Positions 1-8,829 of a stretch of DNA of 64,000 bases are shown here, one piece after another; position 1 is the stretch's first letter, and every line of letters begins with the position of its first letter. The translations under genes were made by a program, and so were the position numbers. The stretch is from the NCBI RefSeq assembly GCF_014773545.1, contig NZ_SDDV01000006.1, positions 62,001-126,000 of the forward strand, written 5' to 3'. The notes under the pieces are model-generated. The model was not told the DNA's origin, did not search any database, and saw only the letters and a list, made by a program, of their open reading frames with translations. The DNA comes from Hydrogenophaga sp. Its GTDB lineage: Bacteria > Pseudomonadota > Gammaproteobacteria > Burkholderiales > Burkholderiaceae_C.

Positions 1-68
1 AGGGCGGACAAGCGCGGCAGGCGCCGGGTCCGGGTTGCGTCTCCTACAATTTGCCGAACTTCTTTCAT
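1..68 (-). CDS. possible N-terminus of an LptM-like small lipoprotein (partial)
   Basis: A minus-strand reading frame opens at an ATG (66-68) and runs off the window edge after 22 codons. Its start is basic (RTRRLPRL), as in a lipoprotein signal peptide. In Comamonadaceae a short LptM/YifL lipoprotein gene often lies divergent to cyaY, which is the main reason for the call. No lipobox falls inside the window, there is no Shine-Dalgarno in front of the ATG, and only 12 bases separate it from the cyaY start, so the call is weak. Confidence 0.3.
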   Translation of the reverse strand, partial: MKEVRQIVGDATRTRRLPRLSA

Positions 69-80
69 GGACGAATTGTA

Positions 81-416
81 ATGACCGACATCGAATACTT
101 GGACCAGGCCGAGGCGCTGCTGCGGGCGGTGGAGCGCTGCTGCGACTGCATCAACGAAAGTTCAGACGCCGACATCGACAACCAGCGCGTCGGCGGCATG
201 GTCACGCTGGGCTTTTCCAATGGCAGCCAAATCGTCATCAACCTGCAAAAGCCCTTGCACGAGGTCTGGCTGGCAGCGCGTGTCGGTGGCTTTCACTACC
301 GGTTTGACGGCGCGGCCTGGATCGACACCAAGGGCCAGGGCGAGTTTTTTGATCGCTTGTCGCAATGCGCCAGCGAGCAAGCCGCCATGCCCTTGCGCTT
401 TAGGGCGCTTCTATAA
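81..416 (+). CDS. cyaY: iron donor protein CyaY (bacterial frataxin)
   Basis: This 111-residue cytoplasmic protein is the bacterial frataxin, an iron-binding modulator of Fe-S cluster assembly on IscS/IscU. The acidic first helix, the beta-strand region [17 protein letters not shown] and the hallmark segment [21 protein letters not shown] are all present, and length fits the family. I start at the ATG at 81 (MTDIEYLD), which matches relatives; an in-frame ATG at 51 would add ten unconserved residues. A TACAAT at 46-51 may be the -10. The last codons and the stop lie inside the left arm of an inverted-repeat element, so the final residues (RALL) are element-derived. Confidence 0.93.
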   Translation: MTDIEYLDQAEALLRAVERCCDCINESSDADIDNQRVGGMVTLGFSNGSQIVINLQKPLHEVWLAARVGGFHYRFDGAAWIDTKGQGEFFDRLSQCASEQAAMPLRFRALL

Positions 417-504
417 CTACCCGTTCGCCCTGAGCCTGGCCTGTCCTGAGCTGGTCGAAGGGCTCAGCCCGAACGGAGGTTTCACGGATTTATAGAAGTG
501 CCCT
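402..504. repeat. nested inverted-repeat (REP/MITE-like) element
   Basis: Outer arms AGGGCGCTTCTATAA (402-416) and TTATAGAAGTGCCCT (490-504) pair with one mismatch. Inside them CCGTTCG (421-427) pairs with CGAACGG (470-476), extended by CTGAGCC-type bases. The core with its GGTCGAAGGGCTC motif resembles the CCGTTCGCCCTGAGC / GTCGAAGGGC REP sequence that is widespread in Burkholderiales and Xanthomonadales. It sits between two convergent genes, contains the cyaY stop codon and ends next to the mrcA stop, so it could act as a bidirectional terminator. Confidence 0.75.
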
Positions 505-2904
505 TTAGTTCCTGAACAAATCGAGGATGCCGCTGCGGTCGATCGGCTCCGCTGCCGCTGGCGCGTCCTCGCCGGGCAAGGAGTTGACCGCCGGAGCGCC
601 CGGCCAGGGGTCGTTCAGGCCCAGGCCGTGCACCCCATGGCCGGGGCCGTATTCCTCGAAATACCACTCGCCGCCGACCTGAATCACCCCTGCAGGTGGG
701 CTGGGACTGACCACCGCTACGTTTTGCAGGGCGTGCGCCATGAAGGACATCCAGATCGGCAGGCTCAGCCCGCCGCCGGTTTCGCGGCTGCCCAGGTTGC
801 GCGGCGTGTCGAAACCCACCCAGACCGCAGCCACCACGCTGGGCTGGTAGCCGATAAACCAGGCGTCGATGGCGTCGTTGGTGGTGCCGGTCTTGCCGTA
901 CAGGTCGGGCCGCTTGAGCGTGGCCTGCGCCCGTGCCGCTGTGCCCGAGCGGGTGATTTCCTGCAGCAAGCTGCCCATGACGAAGGCATTGCGCTCATCG
1001 ATCACGCGCGGCGCCGGTGCGGCCGGCGCCGGCGCTTCAAACAACACCCGGCCCCGGTACTCGGTCACTCGGGTGATCAGGTGCGGCGTGACCCGGTAGC
1101 CACCGTTGGCAAAAACGGCGTAGCCGCTGGCCATTTGTAACGGGGTAACCGAGCCGGCGCCCAGTGCCATGGTCAGAAACGGGGGGTGCCTGGCGGCATC
1201 GAAACCAAAGCGCGTCACCCAGTCCTGAGCGCTTTGTGTGCCAACCGCCTCTAGCACCCGGATCGAGGTCATGTTTTTCGACTGCGCCAACGCGCGCCGC
1301 ACCGACATCGGCCCATCAAAGCGGTTGTCGAAGTTTTTCGGCTGCCAGGGTTGGCTGCCGGTCTGCCTGGCGCTGAAGAACAAGGGTGCGTCGTTGACCA
1401 CGGTGGCTGGCATCACGCCCTTTTCCAGTGCCGCCGAGTAAATGAAGGGCTTGAAGGCCGATCCCGGCTGGCGCCAGGCGTCGGTCACGCGGTTGAATTT
1501 GCTGGTGCCGAAATCGAAGCCGCCCACCAGCGCCCGGATCGCTCCGGTGTGCGGATCGAGCGCCACCAGCGCCGCTTCAACCTGTGGCAACTGGGTGATG
1601 CGCCAGCGCATGGGGCCGGTTTGCAAGACCCGAATCACCGCTCCTGGGCGGATTTTGACGTTCGGCCCGGCGCGCTCGGACAGGCCAGACTGGGCTGGAC
1701 GCAAGCCCTCGCCCGTGATCTCGAACGGCACTCCATCTCGGCGCACCGCCAGCACGCGGCGCGGCTCTGCTTGCAGCACCACGGCCGAGAGCAGGTCGCC
1801 GTTGTCCGGCCGGGCGTCGAGCACGGCATCGATCGCATCATCGCGCGCCGCCGGGTCGGCTGGCAGGTCGATGAACAGCTCTGGGCCGCGGTATATCTGG
1901 CGCCGCTCGAAGTTCAGCACGCCGTCGCGCAAGGCGCGGTAGGCGGCCTGCTGATCGCTGGCCAACAAGGTGGTGGTGACCACCAGGCCGCGGGTATAGG
2001 TTTCCTCGCCGTACTGGGCCAGCATGGCCTGGCGCACCATTTCAGCCACGTGCTCGGCGCCCATCAGGGGTTGACTGCGCGGCGGGCGAAGTTGCAGTTC
2101 TTCGGTCCGGGCCTGCTCGGCCTGCGCCTGGGTGATAAAACCGTTTTCCAGCATGCGGTCGATGATGTGCAACTGCCGAATCCGTGCGCGTCTGGGGTTG
2201 CTGATGGGGTTGAAAGCGGAAGGCGCTTTGGGCAGGCCCGCCAGCATGGCGGCTTGTGCCAGCGTCACATCAGCCAGCGGCGTGCCAAAGTAAATCTGCG
2301 CCGCAGCGGCGAAGCCATGGGCGCGCTGGCCGAGAAAAATCTGGTTCATGTAGATCTCGAGAATTTGCTCCTTGGTCAGCATCCGCTCGAGTTTCAAGGT
2401 CAGCAGCAGCTCGTAGAATTTTCGCGTGTAGGTTCTCTCCGAAGTCAGGTAGATGTTGCGCGCCACCTGCATGGTGATGGTCGATGCACCCTGGCTGCGC
2501 GCCTGTCCCAGGTTGGCCAGCGCGGCGCGCAGCAGGCCGCGGAAGTCCACGCCGTGGTGTTCAAAAAAACGCACGTCCTCGATCGACAGCACGGCATCTA
2601 TCATGACCTGCGGGATTTCTGCGATCGGCACCAGTTTGCGCCGCTCCGCGCCAAATTCACCGATCAGCTGGCCATCAGCAGTGAACACGCGCAAGGGCAG
2701 CGCCGGCCTGTAGTCGAGCAGATCGGCTACGTCGGGTAGTTTCTGGTATGCCAGCGTCCAGGCAATACCCAGCGCCAGCAACAGGCTGATGCCTGCGGTG
2801 GTCAGCAGTGCAGCGGCTGCCGCAGCCAGTTGGGTCGCGCGGCGCAGCGGTGTGCGGCGGGTTGCAGCGGGGTTGGACGTTGATGTGGGCTGGTCGTTGG
2901 ACAT
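505..2904 (-). CDS. mrcA: penicillin-binding protein 1A (class A, bifunctional)
   Basis: This inner-membrane peptidoglycan synthase has an N-terminal transmembrane anchor, then a glycosyltransferase-51 domain with the EDVRFFEHHGVD, QGASTITMQVARN and EIYMNQIFLGQ motifs, an OB-like insert, and a transpeptidase domain with SxxK (GSAFKP), SxN (SKN) and KTG (GKTGTTND) motifs. Length is about 799 residues, normal for PBP1A. The start is uncertain: an ATG at 2904 (MSNDQP) fits the family better than one at 2940 (MQHPAL), and neither has a clear Shine-Dalgarno. It is divergent from pilM, the usual arrangement in Burkholderiales. Confidence 0.93.
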   Translation of the reverse strand: MSNDQPTSTSNPAATRRTPLRRATQLAAAAAALLTTAGISLLLALGIAWTLAYQKLPDVADLLDYRPALPLRVFTADGQLIGEFGAERRKLVPIAEIPQVMIDAVLSIEDVRFFEHHGVDFRGLLRAALANLGQARSQGASTITMQVARNIYLTSERTYTRKFYELLLTLKLERMLTKEQILEIYMNQIFLGQRAHGFAAAAQIYFGTPLADVTLAQAAMLAGLPKAPSAFNPISNPRRARIRQLHIIDRMLENGFITQAQAEQARTEELQLRPPRSQPLMGAEHVAEMVRQAMLAQYGEETYTRGLVVTTTLLASDQQAAYRALRDGVLNFERRQIYRGPELFIDLPADPAARDDAIDAVLDARPDNGDLLSAVVLQAEPRRVLAVRRDGVPFEITGEGLRPAQSGLSERAGPNVKIRPGAVIRVLQTGPMRWRITQLPQVEAALVALDPHTGAIRALVGGFDFGTSKFNRVTDAWRQPGSAFKPFIYSAALEKGVMPATVVNDAPLFFSARQTGSQPWQPKNFDNRFDGPMSVRRALAQSKNMTSIRVLEAVGTQSAQDWVTRFGFDAARHPPFLTMALGAGSVTPLQMASGYAVFANGGYRVTPHLITRVTEYRGRVLFEAPAPAAPAPRVIDERNAFVMGSLLQEITRSGTAARAQATLKRPDLYGKTGTTNDAIDAWFIGYQPSVVAAVWVGFDTPRNLGSRETGGGLSLPIWMSFMAHALQNVAVVSPSPPAGVIQVGGEWYFEEYGPGHGVHGLGLNDPWPGAPAVNSLPGEDAPAAAEPIDRSGILDLFRN

Positions 2905-3171
2905 GCAGGTCAATCGCTGTGACAGGGCCGGATGTTGCATTATTCACGCTGCAGCACGACGGCGCAGCGTGCGGCCATTGTGCGTTGCGCTACATGAGCG
3001 CGGGTTGGGGTCGATAACAGTACAACTAGTTCATCCTCTTTCGTCTGCTTTTGGCAACGCTTTGCGTCGATTGCCGGGCATTAAATCTTTCTGCACCAGG
3101 GGCTTGCTGCTAACATCGAAAACGGTTCTTAGGTCTGGAGCCTGCTTGCACCACATTGTTCTGGGGTCGTC

Positions 3172-4251
3172 TTGTCTACATTGATGTCCTTCTTCAGCCG
3201 GGAGCCGGCGCCGCTGCTTGGCATTGACGTCAGCACGTCGGGTGTCAAACTGGTCGAGCTCGGTCGCAACCGGGCCGGCGCTCTGGCGCTGGAGCGCTGC
3301 GCCATCGAGCCCCTGGAGCAGGGCTGCATCATCGACGGCAACATAGAAAAATTCGACGATGTGGCCGAGGCGGTGCGCCGCGCGGTGCGCAAAAGCGGCA
3401 GCAAGACCAAAAACGCCGCGCTGGCGCTGCCGGCGGCGGCGGTGATCACCAAAAAGATCATTCTGCCGGGCGGACTGCCTGACAAAGAGCTGCAAGTACA
3501 GGTCGAGTCCGAAGCCAATCAGTACATCCCGTTCTCGCTCGACGAAGTCAGCCTGGATTTTTTCGTGCTGGGGCCTTGCTCCAGTTCAGCGGGCGACATC
3601 GAGGTGCTGATTGCCGCTGCACGCAAGGAAAAGGTATCGGACCGGCAAGGTCTGGCCGAAGCGGCCGGTCTGAAGGCGGTGGTGATGGACGTCGAGCCCT
3701 ACGCCGCGCGGCTGGCAGTTGGCCGCGTGATCGAAACCCTGCCGAACCGGGGTATCGATTCAGTGGTGGCATTGCTCGAAGTCGGGGCGCTGACCACCAG
3801 CATGCAGATCATGCGCAACGACGACGTGCTGTATGAACGCGACCAGGCTTTCGGAGGTCAGCAGCTCACCCAGTTGATCGTGCGGCGCTACGGTTTTTCA
3901 TTGGAAGAGGCCGAGGTCAAGAAGCGTTCGGGCGAACTGCCTGAAGACTACGTGGCCACGGTGCTCGGGCCCTTCGTCGAGAGCCTGGCGCAGGAAGTCG
4001 GTCGCGCGTTGCAATTTTTCTTCACCAGCACGCCGCACCACAAGGTAGACCACATTTTGCTCGCCGGCGGCAGTGCGGCTTTGCCCGGTCTGAGCGAAGC
4101 CATCACGCGCCAGACGTCGTTTGCCTGTATGGTGGTCAACCCGTTCCATGCCATGGAAATGACAGCGACCGTGCAGGCGCGCAAGTCCGCGCGCGAAGCG
4201 CCCGCCTACCTCACATCGACCGGCCTGGCTTTGCGCAGGTATCACCCATGA
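3172..4251 (+). CDS. pilM: type IV pilus assembly protein PilM
   Basis: PilM is an actin-like cytoplasmic ATPase-fold protein that docks on the N-terminus of PilN and links the pilus motor to the inner-membrane alignment complex. The start of the fold (PLLGIDVSTSGVKLVELG) and the FtsA-like motif LLAGGSAALPGL near residue 300 are visible; 359 residues is normal. I chose the TTG at 3172 because the spacing from the start to PLLGID then matches relatives that begin MISL-SLF; an ATG at 3184 is the alternative. First gene of pilMNOPQ, overlapping pilN by four bases. Confidence 0.93.
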   Translation: MSTLMSFFSREPAPLLGIDVSTSGVKLVELGRNRAGALALERCAIEPLEQGCIIDGNIEKFDDVAEAVRRAVRKSGSKTKNAALALPAAAVITKKIILPGGLPDKELQVQVESEANQYIPFSLDEVSLDFFVLGPCSSSAGDIEVLIAAARKEKVSDRQGLAEAAGLKAVVMDVEPYAARLAVGRVIETLPNRGIDSVVALLEVGALTTSMQIMRNDDVLYERDQAFGGQQLTQLIVRRYGFSLEEAEVKKRSGELPEDYVATVLGPFVESLAQEVGRALQFFFTSTPHHKVDHILLAGGSAALPGLSEAITRQTSFACMVVNPFHAMEMTATVQARKSAREAPAYLTSTGLALRRYHP

Positions 4252-4862
4252 TTTTGATCAACCTGTTGCCGCACCGGGAAGCGGCCCGCAAGCGGCAAAA
4301 AGACCAGTTTTTTACCCAGCTCGGCTTGTTTGCCTTGCTTGGCGGCGTCATTTGCGGCGCCGTCTTCACCTGGTACCAGCGTGAAATTGCCGCGCAACAA
4401 GGGCGCAACGCTTTTTTGCAGACCGAAATAGCCAAGCTCGACCTCGAAATCAAAGACATCGCCGGTTTACAACAGGAAATTTCCGCGCTGCGCGCGCGCC
4501 AGAGTGCGGTGGAAAATCTGCAGGGCGATCGCAATCTGCCGGTGCACCTGCTGTCCGAGTTGGTGGCTCAATTGCCAGATGGCGTCTACCTCAGCGGCAT
4601 CAGGGAAGAGAATCGAGTGGTGTTGCTGACGGGCGTGGCGCAATCGCAGGAACGGGTTTCCGAATTGCTGCGCAACCTGGCCAACCACAGTCCCTGGCTG
4701 AGTCGACCCGATCTGGTCGAGATCGTCGCTGCCAACGTCGCGCTCTCAGCCCGTGAACAGCGGCGGGTCTCGAATTTCACCATCCGGGTCACGCTGGTTC
4801 ATCCCGCCGCCGCTCCCGCGCCGGCTGGCGCAGCGGCGCCGGTCGCGCCCGGCAAAGTCTGA
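4248..4862 (+). CDS. pilN: type IV pilus assembly protein PilN
   Basis: This 204-residue bitopic inner-membrane protein forms the periplasmic alignment subcomplex with PilO. The conserved N-terminal peptide INLLPHRE binds PilM, a transmembrane helix follows (about residues 22-42), then a coiled coil (residues 45-90) and a ferredoxin-like periplasmic domain. The tail is Ala/Pro-rich. Its ATG overlaps the pilM stop, implying translational coupling. Confidence 0.93.
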   Translation: MILINLLPHREAARKRQKDQFFTQLGLFALLGGVICGAVFTWYQREIAAQQGRNAFLQTEIAKLDLEIKDIAGLQQEISALRARQSAVENLQGDRNLPVHLLSELVAQLPDGVYLSGIREENRVVLLTGVAQSQERVSELLRNLANHSPWLSRPDLVEIVAANVALSAREQRRVSNFTIRVTLVHPAAAPAPAGAAAPVAPGKV

Positions 4863-4879
4863 ACGAGACGGCACGCACC

Positions 4880-5572
4880 ATGCCCAAGCTGACCAAGCTG
4901 CCCAAGCTGCCCCCGATGAAGCTGGATTTGAGGCAAATCCAGGAGCAAGTCAAAACCCAGTTCAGCGGGCTGGACCCAAACGACCCGTCCCAGTGGCCGG
5001 ACCTGCCGCGCCATTTGCTGTGCGTGGCGGTGTGTCTGGCCGTGATCGTGGGCTTGTGGTTCGCCTGGCTGAGAAACTCCGAACTGACCCTGGCGGCCGA
5101 ACAGGCGCGCGAACTGCAGTTGCGCCAAGACTACCGCGGCAAGCTGGTGCAGGCGGTCAACCTGGAAGCGCTCAACAAACAGCTCACACAGGTGCGCCAG
5201 CACGTCGCCCAGCTCGAACGCCAGTTGCCAAGCAGAGCCGAGATGGACGCCTTGCTGTCCGACATCAACCAGGCCGGCCTGGGGCGCAGCCTGCAGTTCG
5301 AGCTGTTTCGCCCCGGCCAGGTGACGGTGCAAGCGTATTACGCCGAGTTGCCGATCGCCTTGCGCGTCAGCGGCAGCTATCACGACATCGGTCGTTTTGC
5401 CGCCGATATCGCCCATCTCTCGCGCATCGTCACCTTGAACGATATTTCACTCACCCCGATCAGGGACCGCGACGGTATGCTGACGCTGGACGGTACCGTC
5501 AAAACCTTCCGCTACCTCGACCCGGAAGAGATAGCACAACAGCAAAAGTCACCCCAAGGGGGCGCCAGGTGA
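4880..5572 (+). CDS. pilO: type IV pilus assembly protein PilO
   Basis: The 230-residue PilN partner has a cytoplasmic N-terminus rich in KLPKLP repeats, one transmembrane segment (about residues 50-68, LLCVAVCLAVIVGLWFAW), a coiled coil and a periplasmic ferredoxin-like domain. The last residues (SPQGGAR) are encoded by a C-run/G-run palindromic stretch (CACCCCAAGGGGGCG), similar to intergenic repeats of Comamonadaceae. The stop overlaps the pilP ATG. Confidence 0.92.
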   Translation: MPKLTKLPKLPPMKLDLRQIQEQVKTQFSGLDPNDPSQWPDLPRHLLCVAVCLAVIVGLWFAWLRNSELTLAAEQARELQLRQDYRGKLVQAVNLEALNKQLTQVRQHVAQLERQLPSRAEMDALLSDINQAGLGRSLQFELFRPGQVTVQAYYAELPIALRVSGSYHDIGRFAADIAHLSRIVTLNDISLTPIRDRDGMLTLDGTVKTFRYLDPEEIAQQQKSPQGGAR

Positions 5573-6123
5573 TGCCACCCCGTTTCCACCTCTGGCTGGT
5601 CTGCGTCGGCTCGCTGGTCTGGCTGGCCGGCTGCACCGGGCCCGCTCAAGATGAACTCCAGGTCTGGATGCAGGCCGAGCGCAACGCCATTGAGCCGCGC
5701 GTGCAGCCGATTCCAGAACCCAGCCGCTTTACGCCGCAGGCCTATGCGGGCACCGAACTGCTAGACCCGTTCAGCAGCGAGAGGCTGGCCGCCGCCATGC
5801 GCGGCAGCCCCATCGCGGCGCTTCCCAATGCGGCCCTGATCGAGCCCGAACTGGCGCGCCGCAAGCAGCCGCTGGAGGCGTTTCCGCTCGACACCATGGC
5901 GATGGTCGGCAGCATCGAGCGCCAGGGTCAGTTGGTGGCCTTGGTCAAGGTGAACCAACTGCTGTATCAGGTTCGCCCCGGCAACTATCTGGGACAAAAC
6001 TTCGGGCGCGTGACCCGCATCACCGAATCGGAAGTCACGCTGCGCGAGATCGTGCAAGACGGGGCAGGCGAATGGATCGAGCGCCCGGCGGTGCTGCAAC
6101 TACAAGAGGAAGCGAGCAAATGA
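5572..6123 (+). CDS. pilP: type IV pilus biogenesis lipoprotein PilP
   Basis: PilP is an inner-membrane lipoprotein of 183 residues that joins the PilMNO platform to the secretin PilQ. It has a signal peptide with lipobox LAGC (Cys about residue 21), a disordered Pro-rich linker, then the beta-sandwich domain (MVGSIERQGQLVALVKVNQLLYQVRPGNYLGQNFGRV) known to contact PilQ. Its ATG overlaps the pilO stop and its stop overlaps the pilQ ATG. Confidence 0.92.
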   Translation: MPPRFHLWLVCVGSLVWLAGCTGPAQDELQVWMQAERNAIEPRVQPIPEPSRFTPQAYAGTELLDPFSSERLAAAMRGSPIAALPNAALIEPELARRKQPLEAFPLDTMAMVGSIERQGQLVALVKVNQLLYQVRPGNYLGQNFGRVTRITESEVTLREIVQDGAGEWIERPAVLQLQEEASK

Positions 6124-8294
6124 CCAAGCCCAACCCGACCCGGCAGCGCCGCACCTGGGGGTCTGCCCTGTGCAAAGCCGGCTTTTTTGCCGCCATGGCA
6201 CTCAGCTCGGTGTGGGCGCTGGCGCAAAACGCCATCCTGTCTGTCACCGGCACGGTGCAGGGCGGGGTGGAGGTGTTGCGGATCGAGACCACCGAAGCGC
6301 TGACGGCCTTGCCGGTGGGTTTTAGCATCCAGTCGCCAGCGCGCATCGCGCTTGACTTCCCCGGTCTGGGCAGTGCGGTAGGCCGCGCTGCCATCGAACT
6401 CAACCAGGGCAATCTGCGCTCGGCCCACGTGGTGCAGGCGGGCGAGCGCACGCGCGTGGTGATCAACCTCAAGCAGCCCGCCACCTACCAAGCCCGAATC
6501 GACGGCAGGGCTCTCATTGTCGTGCTCGATCGCACCGAAGCCGTGGCTGCGGCGCCCGCCGCCAAGTCGGTTTTTGCCGAGAACCGCAACCGCGATAGGG
6601 TTGCGCTGCGCGACATAGACTTTCGCCGCGGCAGCGGCAACGTCGGCCGCGTGGTGGTTGACCTAGCCAATGACCAAGTCGGCGTCGACATCAACCAGCA
6701 GGGCCAGAACCTGGTGGTCGAGTTTTTGCAAACCTCGCTGCCCGAAGGCCTGCGCCGGCGCATGGACGTGAGTGATTTCGGTACCCCGGTGCAAACCATA
6801 TCCACCACCCAAATCGGCGACCGCGTACGCATGGTGGTGAGCCCGAGCGGCAACTGGGAGCACTCGGCCTACCAGAGTGACCGCCAGTTCGTGCTCGAAG
6901 TGCGCGAACGCGTGGTCGACCCAAGCCGGCTGACTCCGGGGCCGGGCTATACCGGAGAAAAACTCTCGCTCAATTTCCAGAACATCGAAGTGCGCGCGCT
7001 GCTGCAGGTGATCGCCGACTTCACCAACTTCAACGTCGTCACGTCCGACTCGGTCACCGGTTCGCTCACCTTGCGGCTGCAAGACGTGCCCTGGGATCAG
7101 GCGCTGAGCATCATCTTGCAGGCCAAGGGCCTGGACAAACGCCGCAGCGGCAACGTGCTGTGGATAGCGCCCAAGGATGAGATTGCCGCGCGTGAACAGC
7201 AAGAGCTCGAAGCGCAGGCGTCGGCGCAAAGCCTGGAAGCCGTGCGCACGCAGGGTTTCCAGTTGAACTTTGCCAAGGCGGCTGATGTGGCCAAGCACAT
7301 CAGCGCCACCCAGGGCGGCGCCGCTGCGGCGGGCGCGGCCGGTGCCGCCGGCGCGCGCGGCATTTTGTCTGAGCGCGGCAGCGTCATGGCCGAGCCGCGC
7401 ACCAACCAGTTGTTCGTGACCGACATTGCGTCCCGGCTCGAGCAGGTGCAGCAACTCATCGCCCGGCTTGACATACCGGTGCGCCAGGTGCTGATCGAAG
7501 CGCGCATCGTCGAGGCCGACGACCGCTTTGGCCGCTCGCTCGGGGTGCGCCTGGGCGGCAGCGACCTGCGCGGCATACGCGGCGGCGACGCCGGCTATTC
7601 GGTGGGCGGCGGCAACCGGATCGCCTTTGGCGGCAGCTACAACGCCGTCTCGGCCACCACTCGGGAAACCGCCACCGTGCTCGACACCATCAACACATCG
7701 TTCGTCAACCTGCCGTCCATCGGTGCCGGGGGCTTCACACCCGCCGCGCTGGCGGTGTCCCTGTTCAGTTCTGCGGCGAACAGGTTCTTGAACCTGGAAC
7801 TGTCGGCGCTGGAAGCCGACGGGCGTGGCAAAATCGTCTCCAGCCCGCGCCTGGTCACCACCGATCAGGTCAAGGCCGTGATCGAGCAGGGCACCGAATT
7901 CCCGTATCAAACCGCCACCGCCGGCGGTGCAACCGCGATCGCCTTTCGCAAAGCGGTCCTCAAGCTCGAAGTCACGCCACAAATCACCCCGGAAGGCAGC
8001 ATCATCCTGGACGTCAACGTCAACAAAGACAGCCGCGGCGAAACCACCCCCGCCGGCATTGCCATCAATACCAAGCGGATTCAAACCCAGGTGCTGGTGG
8101 AAAACGGCGGCACGGTGGTGATTGGCGGTATTTTTGAGCTGACCGAAACCGAAGACGTGACCCGGGTGCCGGTGCTGGGTGAGATTCCCGTGCTGGGCCA
8201 TTTGTTCAGGAACCGCAGCACCACTTCCAACAGATCTGAGTTGCTGGTGTTCATCACGCCACGGGTGATCGCCGACCGCGGCATGCTGCGCTGA
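6120..8294 (+). CDS. pilQ: type IV pilus secretin PilQ
   Basis: PilQ is the outer-membrane secretin through which the pilus passes. The 724-residue protein has a signal peptide, two AMIN domains (about residues 35-270) that bind peptidoglycan, a secretin/TonB short N-terminal domain (LSLNFQNIEVRALLQVIADFT), a NolW-type domain interrupted by an Ala/Gly-rich insert (about residues 400-415), and the C-terminal secretin barrel ending VPVLGEIPVLGHLFRN. I use the ATG at 6120, which overlaps the pilP stop and follows AGAGGAAG; the frame is open further upstream inside pilP. Confidence 0.95.
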   Translation: MTKPNPTRQRRTWGSALCKAGFFAAMALSSVWALAQNAILSVTGTVQGGVEVLRIETTEALTALPVGFSIQSPARIALDFPGLGSAVGRAAIELNQGNLRSAHVVQAGERTRVVINLKQPATYQARIDGRALIVVLDRTEAVAAAPAAKSVFAENRNRDRVALRDIDFRRGSGNVGRVVVDLANDQVGVDINQQGQNLVVEFLQTSLPEGLRRRMDVSDFGTPVQTISTTQIGDRVRMVVSPSGNWEHSAYQSDRQFVLEVRERVVDPSRLTPGPGYTGEKLSLNFQNIEVRALLQVIADFTNFNVVTSDSVTGSLTLRLQDVPWDQALSIILQAKGLDKRRSGNVLWIAPKDEIAAREQQELEAQASAQSLEAVRTQGFQLNFAKAADVAKHISATQGGAAAAGAAGAAGARGILSERGSVMAEPRTNQLFVTDIASRLEQVQQLIARLDIPVRQVLIEARIVEADDRFGRSLGVRLGGSDLRGIRGGDAGYSVGGGNRIAFGGSYNAVSATTRETATVLDTINTSFVNLPSIGAGGFTPAALAVSLFSSAANRFLNLELSALEADGRGKIVSSPRLVTTDQVKAVIEQGTEFPYQTATAGGATAIAFRKAVLKLEVTPQITPEGSIILDVNVNKDSRGETTPAGIAINTKRIQTQVLVENGGTVVIGGIFELTETEDVTRVPVLGEIPVLGHLFRNRSTTSNRSELLVFITPRVIADRGMLR

Positions 8295-8342
8295 TAAGAT
8301 TGCACGTCTGCGGCCACCCTTTTTTGATGGAGATTGACAACA

Positions 8343-8809
8343 ATGAAGTTCAATTATCGTTGGAGCCTGGTGTCAGGATTGGCTCTTGCCCTGGCCGCTT
8401 GCGGCGGAGGCGGCGGCAGTCCGGGTGTAGCAGTTCCGCCCCTGCGCGTGTCCCCAGAGAGCATTACGATTCCAATGGGTATGGAGGCCCATGTTCAGAT
8501 CATAGGTGAAGCCCGGCCTTTCACGGTCTCTTTGACCTTTCCCGACGAGCTAGACGTTTCAATCTCTGGCAATAGGATGACGATCAGACCACTACGGGAT
8601 AGCGGCATCCCTGTGCTGCTGACGGTGACGGATGCAGCGCGCGGACAAACAACGATGAATGTCAGTATCAGTCCGCGGCCAACAGAACGGTGATTGTGCA
8701 TACCACTGGAAATTTGAGAGTCGACGCAGACCGCAATGTCACCATTACAGTCATCGATGCCGCCGCAAATACTGCCAGTATGAGGTTGACGATAGCAAAC
8801 AACCCATGA
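8343..8809 (+). pseudogene. lipoprotein gene with Ig-like repeats, frameshifted
   Basis: The first frame (8343-8693, 116 residues) starts at an ATG behind a GGAG and encodes a signal peptide with lipobox LAAC followed by a Gly run, then a short beta-rich region ending GIPVLLTVTDAARGQTTMNVSI. A second frame continues from about 8680 to the TGA at 8807-8809 and contains NVTITVIDAAANTASMRLTI, which aligns with the end of the first part. This suggests one protein of about 155 residues with a repeated half-domain, split by an indel near 8685. The shorter frame may still be expressed as a lipoprotein. Function unknown. It lies between pilQ and aroK, which are usually adjacent. Confidence 0.6.
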
Positions 8810-8829
8810 CCTGATCGACGGGATGCAGC

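Noticed and set aside
1351-2739. Long plus-strand open frame opposite mrcA
   Set aside because: It is antisense to a well-supported PBP1A gene and its product has no recognisable domains; long antisense frames are usual in GC-rich DNA.
6663-8201. Long minus-strand frame opposite pilQ
   Set aside because: His/Arg/Gln-rich product without motifs, fully antisense to PilQ domains; coding shadow.
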